Source of the DNA: Ochotona curzoniae
Lineage: Eukaryota; Chordata; Mammalia; Lagomorpha; Ochotonidae
Reading direction: 5' to 3'
DNA: 64,000 bases
Assembly (NCBI RefSeq): GCF_017591425.1
Contig: NW_024465885.1
Location: 35,100,501-35,164,500 of the forward strand
Within the stretch, counting starts at the first letter, position 1. Each line of letters starts with the position of its first letter. The notes under the pieces were generated by a model that did no database searches, was not told the origin of the DNA, and was given only the letters and a program-made list of their open reading frames with translations. This document shows positions 58,441 through 64,000 of the stretch, piece after piece. The position numbers and the translations under genes are program-made.

Positions 58441-59780
58441 CATAACTTTACACAACCTTGCCTGCTAGGCTTTTAATTCATCACATTGTCAAGATGGTGG
58501 AAGTCCAAAGGCAAGACGTTTCACGATTCATTCAGCAGAATCATCTTTTCAAAAGTCCTTTATCACCAGCCTTAACACACAGATATGTGTTGAGAAATTC
58601 AAAGAACACACAGGGATTATTAAAAGTGGCATGACCATGCCCAAATTGTGAGCATCAGTCAGCAATCCTCATAGCTGGCTAAGAAACTCTTCCCTAGAGT
58701 GGATGGAAGGATTACTTTTTTGGGACCCAAGAAGAAGTTATTTTTGCTTATGTGAGCTTGCATATTTCGGCTTAATTCTGATTTTCAGGAGACAACAATC
58801 TGCAACTTTATATATAATGTTTATATTCAAATAAATATGATATATTAAATATATTTGTATTTTGAATATGTTAATATACTTAAGTATATGTCAATGGTGA
58901 TTAAGCAAATACAAACAAAGGCTTAAAATTAGGAATGCTTTCATAACTTCACTTAACAAAATATTATTTCAAAGTTTATGATCTGGGGAAACAAACTGAG
59001 GGTCTAGCCATATGAATATGAAGGTCATGTCAAAATTGAGTTTATCATTAGAAACACACACAGACACACACACATACACACACACACACACCAACACATA
59101 CAGGCTTACTTGTGAGTTATCCCATAACAGAATCTCGGATGACTAAAACTGACATAACTTTAGAAATAAAGTTTAAGATTTTTGTCATGAACCATCACTG
59201 AGAATGCTTCTCTTGAAGTATAATTGCACAAATACCACAGATTAGAAGGCTGGAAGAAATGGTGACATGATTAAATTACATGCTTGTCATGAACCTTAGA
59301 GTTAATACTTAACGTAACATTTTTAATTTTTAAGAAAAGCTGAAGATTAGGATGTGTTCATGTTGATACATCGATCATTGATTGTTAAACCCTACAGATG
59401 ACACTGGCAAACCAGCCAATGAATCAAATCAAACTCTATGCCTGTGCTGCAAATACCTTTATCAGGGCATATTCAGTAATTTACATAATGTCTATGGCTG
59501 TTTCTATACACAACATCATAATGGAATCATTGCGACAGAGGTGAGATTGTCTGTGTAGTACAAAATGGTCACCACCAAAGCTTCACATCAATGCTTTGTG
59601 AATTCTGCACTAAAGAGTTAGCCAGAATTCTACTTCACCAGCTGTAAGGTTTTCCTTACATAAACTAAATGCTGATCCTAGTGCTTCTAATGTTTCAATA
59701 TCTAGATGAATATGAACTGCATGTAATAAAAATCGTTTATGATATATGTTAATATTTTGTAAATATATCCAGTATAAAGA
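58441..59780. other. AT-rich interruption between array blocks
   Basis: Includes a (CA)n microsatellite. No other repeat or gene recognised. It separates two stretches of the degenerate array and may be a later insertion or old intervening DNA. Confidence 0.4.
59052..59092 (+). repeat. (CA)n microsatellite
   Basis: Imperfect CA run of about 40 bp. Confidence 0.9.
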
Positions 59781-59789
59781 TGTTTCTGA

Positions 59790-60600
59790 ATGCCCCATCC
59801 CATAACCTGGCTCTGGACTAGAGGTTGTCTCAAATTGGCCCAACTCAATCTGAACCCAGGCCCAATCCACATGTGTACCAGTGGGTACTGTGGCCTAGTT
59901 GGGGTGACCCCTACCCAAACCTTTGCTTGGTCCTGCCCTAGCCCTGGGTTTTGCATGTACTCACAGATGATGAGATCTAGTTCACTTGGGCTCTCCCTCA
60001 GCTCCAGCTCTTGCATGAACTGGAAAGTGCTGTGGACTAGCAAGTGTGTCCCCTGATACTGTTTACCATGCCTGATTCCAGCACCAGTTCATATGTATGC
60101 TGGTGGGTACTGCAGTCTTAGTTGACCCAAGCTTGCCTGTCCCCTTTTTTGTGTGTGTGCCAATGGGTGCTGCAGTCTAGCTGAGGTAACTCCAAACACC
60201 CCCTGCCAGACCTGCTAGCAAACACAGCTCTCACAAGCACCGATGGATGCTGTACTCATCCCAGCCACATCCACTTTTAGTGCTACTTCTTGAACACTTG
60301 TGTATGTGCTTTGGCCTGAACTAGGAGGCCCTCCAAGTGCTCTCTCCTGATTTGCCCCATTTCAGATACCTCAGTTACCTGCAGATGCAGTGGCCTAGTC
60401 TATGGAATCCCAAAGAAATCATTTTATATATGTCAAGCAATCCTTAAGTGGCCCCATTCCAACTTGTTCCCAGTCTCCCCAACCCCTAGCAATGCATGGC
60501 TCCTCCCCAGATGTACATGGTGGCAGCAACGACTGTGATGTGGCTCTGGCCAGCACGCTCCATGATGGCATGGTAGGCTCTCCATTTTTCTTCTACCACC
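59790..60600. repeat. Degenerate tandem array, third block
   Basis: 'accagtgggtactgtggcct' (59877), 'ctggtgggtactgcagtctt' (60099), 'aatgggtgctgcagtctagc' (60161) and 'accgatggatgctgtactca' (60239), spaced about 60-80 bp where contiguous. Ends near an A(14) run at 60618-60631. Confidence 0.6.
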
Positions 60601-60799
60601 ATCCCACCCAATCCTTAAAAAAAAAAAAAATAGGCAATATTTTAATTCAGCTTTTTGCTGAATTACAATTTTTTTTAAAGATGACAGAGAAATAATTGTA
60701 TCTTTCAAAAGATCAAAGAAGATAATTTGTACAAATAACTGCTTCTTTCATGTTATTTATTTATTTGCATGTATTTTAAGGGTACAATGGCCAAATAGC

Positions 60800-60985
60800 A
60801 AAACAAAACAAAACAACCCTGAAGGAGAGATGCACATACACAAAGAAATCATGTGGTTTACTCCCTACAGTCTAGGCTAGGCCACGATGAAACCAGGAGC
60901 CAGGCCCTCCATGAGGGCCTCCCGCATGTTGAAAGAAACACAAATCGTTGTGCTGTTTTCCACTGCTTCCTCCAGCTCATTAGCA
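60800..60985 (-). mobile_element. Possible old CSINE remnant, minus strand
   Basis: 'gaaaccaggagccaggccct', 'cttcctccagctcattagca' match reverse SINE phrases; the ends are lost. Confidence 0.4.
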
Positions 60986-60989
60986 AGAA

Positions 60990-63900
60990 TATAGAAAAGA
61001 AAGAACACTTTGCACTCAAACTAGACTATAAAGTGAGATGCTGTCATTGCAAGAGGTGAACGAAACCACTAATCCATACAATATTCAGAAAAAGTGCTCA
61101 TTAAGTTTACATCATGATTAAGTTTGATAATCGTAATTATGTCACCTCAGCTTTGTGCAACATTCACAATGTGTATAGAAAAATTTTGATTCTGTTATCT
61201 GCACTGAGTCTGTTCCAATCATTTTTTTTTTCCAGATTTTACTTTGTAAGATCTCATTTCACTTATATCTGTCAGATATACCACTTTGGAGAGCACACGA
61301 CTCCATCACATGTAGTATCCATTTGATCATGCACGTGTGCACACTTTTGGCTATGCGAAGATTGGCGTGTTTGTTTATCTGAAAATTGTCTAGAAATACT
61401 CCAAACTTTCTTGTCAGTCGAATTATTGCCTTCCGTATCCTAGCTACATTTTAGAGACTAATACATATCACCTAGTTATCATCCTTTCAGTCTGGAAAAG
61501 TCAAAGTATTTCCTTCTGCTGCCTGTTCAAATGTCTGTCTAACCTTCACACCTTTGCCTGGTTAATTTACCATCATTCCAGTGTAAGTGGTGACTGGCTC
61601 ATCATGTTAGACAAACGGTGTTGTTTCATCAGCATCTACTGGTGAGATAAAAATACCTTTTCAAATAAACACTTGTAATTGTATTTGGTTTATATAATGT
61701 TCTCATATGTTTTCATTCATCGCTGAGGGTAATGGTCATATTCTTTGACAGGATTTGGAAGGCCCTCCAACATTTAGTTTCTATCTACTTTTCCCTTTCA
61801 TCATGTATCTCCCTGCCACTTGTTTTGTTATCATTTATACTGTTCCACCTCTTAACTACAGACATTGTGTTCCATCTACTGCGAAGATTTTTGTGTTTTC
61901 ATTTCTCTCACTCGCTTGAGAAATGCTAACATTTATATGTAATATGCCATTGTAAAACTTTGTTTTATAAATTTGCAAAACCAGTGATTCAGAATGTCAT
62001 ATCAGTATACTTTTTAAAAATATTTTATTTATATAAGATGAATAGCTTGTATTTAATACAAGAATTTAAGAATAGCTATAGATTTAATAACCTATGGTTG
62101 TAGTTCACTGTGTGCAAATAAAATAGATATATACCCATTTGAGTATTATTTTTTAGCCATTGTCTATAATTCCACTAAGCTGCAATTTTTAGTGTAATTT
62201 AGCTTTCAAATGTTATCCATAAACCTTACTAAAAAGAAAAATACAATCACATTCTGAGAATTGTACCAACAGATCACACAAAATCTTTTAAAAACTAGTT
62301 TAAAATAAAATCAGGATTTTAAACAAAAGAGAGGATTCTGCTCAGATTTCAGTTGTATTTGAAATCATTGCCAATAGTTCTACTAGAGCCCAGTGCATAA
62401 GCTGTGTGAGAGTCAAGCACTTGTTTGCTCAGTAACACCTAGATAATCAGATGCCCATAATAGTTTTCAATGTATGTGTGCTGAGTTTGATGTCTTCCCC
62501 ACCCTTGTATCTTATTCTCATCATTATCAGTCACTTATTAAATACCTGAATTTAAATTTAACGTAAGTCTGACATATAAAAATCCAGGTACTCCCCATTA
62601 ACTAACTAATTTCAGAATTTTAAGAAATGAGTTCTGGTGTGTTTATAATTAGAGATTTTCCTTTCTCGTTGATGTATTCCTGACACTATTTAAGTAATTC
62701 AGTAGGTGCTACATACTTGTTTAAACTGTAAATGGAATATAATTACTACATTTGTATTTACACATTTCAAAGTTACAACAGGGGTCTGGGAAAGTTCTCT
62801 AATAATTATCCAGAAAACATATCTATGAGCAAAAGTAAGATGCAATACAACATTATGTTATTACCATATACTTGGTGTGTCTCATTTGTTTTCTCTGTTC
62901 AAGATCATAAAACCGTGAGGTTCACATGCAAGACACATTTTCAGAGGCAATTTAAGATGATGACCAAAAAACATCACTGGAGAATGTACTAGAAAAAAGG
63001 CAACCATGTACTATAAATTTTACTGTCCATTCCTTACCTTATAATTTATAAAGGGAGATTATGTTGCCAACAAATTCACACTGCACTCCATCCACTGCCT
63101 CTGAAATTCAGTAAGACATCAGAGAGTATTTATGTATAGCATTCTTTGGAAACTTCAATATGTTATATCTTTGTGAATTAAATTTATGTAATTTATACTA
63201 CTGTTCTTTTTCTTATAATACCAAATGAATAACTTGTGGTAATCTCACTAAAGATCGTGACAAAAATAAAGCTTTTTTTTTAATGTAACAGATGTGCAGT
63301 TAAATGTCTTTAGCCATGGTGTTCAGCTGCTTATATATTAACTCAAGGATGTCTCATTTTTCCTGAAAATGTGCCATAGTGGCTGTTTTTCAGCTAAATA
63401 TTTGGGCAAGTATAAGTAATTGGTGAAAGCAATCTCGATCTGTGGCATGGTGAGTGCCCCTCACCCTGTCCTTTAGGCACTGATGCTGTGACTCAGTGTG
63501 CTACTGTCTGGAGGTGGCAACTTGGGAAGTGCTTTTACTGAGATCGAGATGTAGCCAAGAGAAGAAAGGGTCCAGGTGAGAACCTGTGCTGAGAACACAG
63601 GAACAGCAGGTGTTGTTTTAGCTCTCTCTTTTTTCTCTCCTCTTTCCCACCCATCCTCCCTGTCTCTCAGTCCACATCACAAATGTAGAGATTCAGAAAA
63701 CAGAGCCCAATGACAGCCTGGAAGTGAGACCACATCAGCTCAGTCAGCCAGCACCTTCTCATTGGAAATTGCAGTCTTCACTTCTGGGAAAAATAAATGT
63801 TTGTTAAAGTACTCAGTATGCATTTCATTTTAATAGCCTAATCCAAGTTACTCATAATAATTAGTATGTTGAAAGAAAAAAAAATGATCTTGGAAGACAG

Positions 63901-64000
63901 TGATGGAGACTATTGAACCAAAAAGTGAACAGCTCTTTTGATTTTAAACTTAGAGAATGAAAAATTCAAATAAATTCAAGTCAGTGAAATCCACCCAGTT
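60990..64000. other. AT-rich intergenic to window end
   Basis: Three kilobases without a recognised gene or repeat. Frames of 65-86 codons are unremarkable. 63430-63760 is slightly GC-richer, with a CT-rich patch at 63620-63665, and is unassigned. Confidence 0.45.

Noticed and set aside
34981..59092. Dinucleotide and poly(A)/poly(T) runs considered as CRISPR or regulatory arrays
   Set aside because: They are ordinary microsatellites and retroposon tails; no spaced identical repeats with unique spacers.

Overview
The window reads as gene-free mammalian nuclear DNA from a lagomorph, most likely a pika (Ochotona). The main evidence is about three dozen copies of a tRNA-derived SINE of the lagomorph C-repeat (CSINE) type. 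These have a Pol III B box (ggttctaatcc), the conserved body phrases 'gctccctgcctgtggcc' and 'acttggggagtgaatcatcgg', and an A-rich AATAAAAATAAATCTTT tail. The youngest copies have sharp target-site duplications. The sequence differs from the rabbit consensus I remember and looks pika-like; that assignment is by memory, not by search. No protein-coding gene, tRNA, rRNA, CRISPR array, operon or bacterial signal can be supported. All open frames are short, and most lie inside SINEs, L1 fragments or microsatellites.

Layout. 0-16.4 kb is rich in L1: a 3' tail at the left edge, an ORF2 start at 3.1 kb, 3' tails at 3.7-4.2, 5.8-7.4 and 15.1-15.8 kb, and a longer minus-strand ORF2/3'UTR fragment at 8.3-10.5 kb. 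SINEs are inserted in and around these. 16.1-16.4 kb is an unusual cluster of inverted repeats. 16.4-19.9 kb is AT-rich and blank. 19.9-25.6 kb has more SINEs, including a tail-to-tail pair, a decayed L1 piece and an LTR fragment (23.8 kb). 25.7-28.0 kb is an unclassified GC-richer block with a degenerate array of about 50-80 bp units. 28-41.6 kb is mostly AT-rich sequence with scattered SINEs and one L1 tail. 41.6-45.6 kb is again L1 plus SINEs. 45.6-50.6 kb has scattered SINEs. 50.68-51.13 kb is a well-bounded LTR with a sequence resembling a tRNA-His primer-binding site and a 6-bp flanking repeat. 54.7-55.3 kb is a SINE followed by a 220-bp AAAG microsatellite. 55.73 kb is the youngest-looking SINE. 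56.15-56.80 kb is a second member of the LTR family seen at 23.8 kb, followed by more of the degenerate array (56.9-58.4 and 59.8-60.6 kb). The last 3 kb is AT-rich with nothing recognised.

No genes work together here. What the window records is layered retrotransposition: L1 supplies the machinery, the SINEs use it (long target-site duplications, A-rich tails), and older insertions are interrupted by younger ones. The items most worth a second look are the degenerate arrays, the 50.7-kb LTR, the 16.1-kb inverted-repeat cluster, and the repeated presence of an antisense ORF2-like segment in the L1 3' tails.
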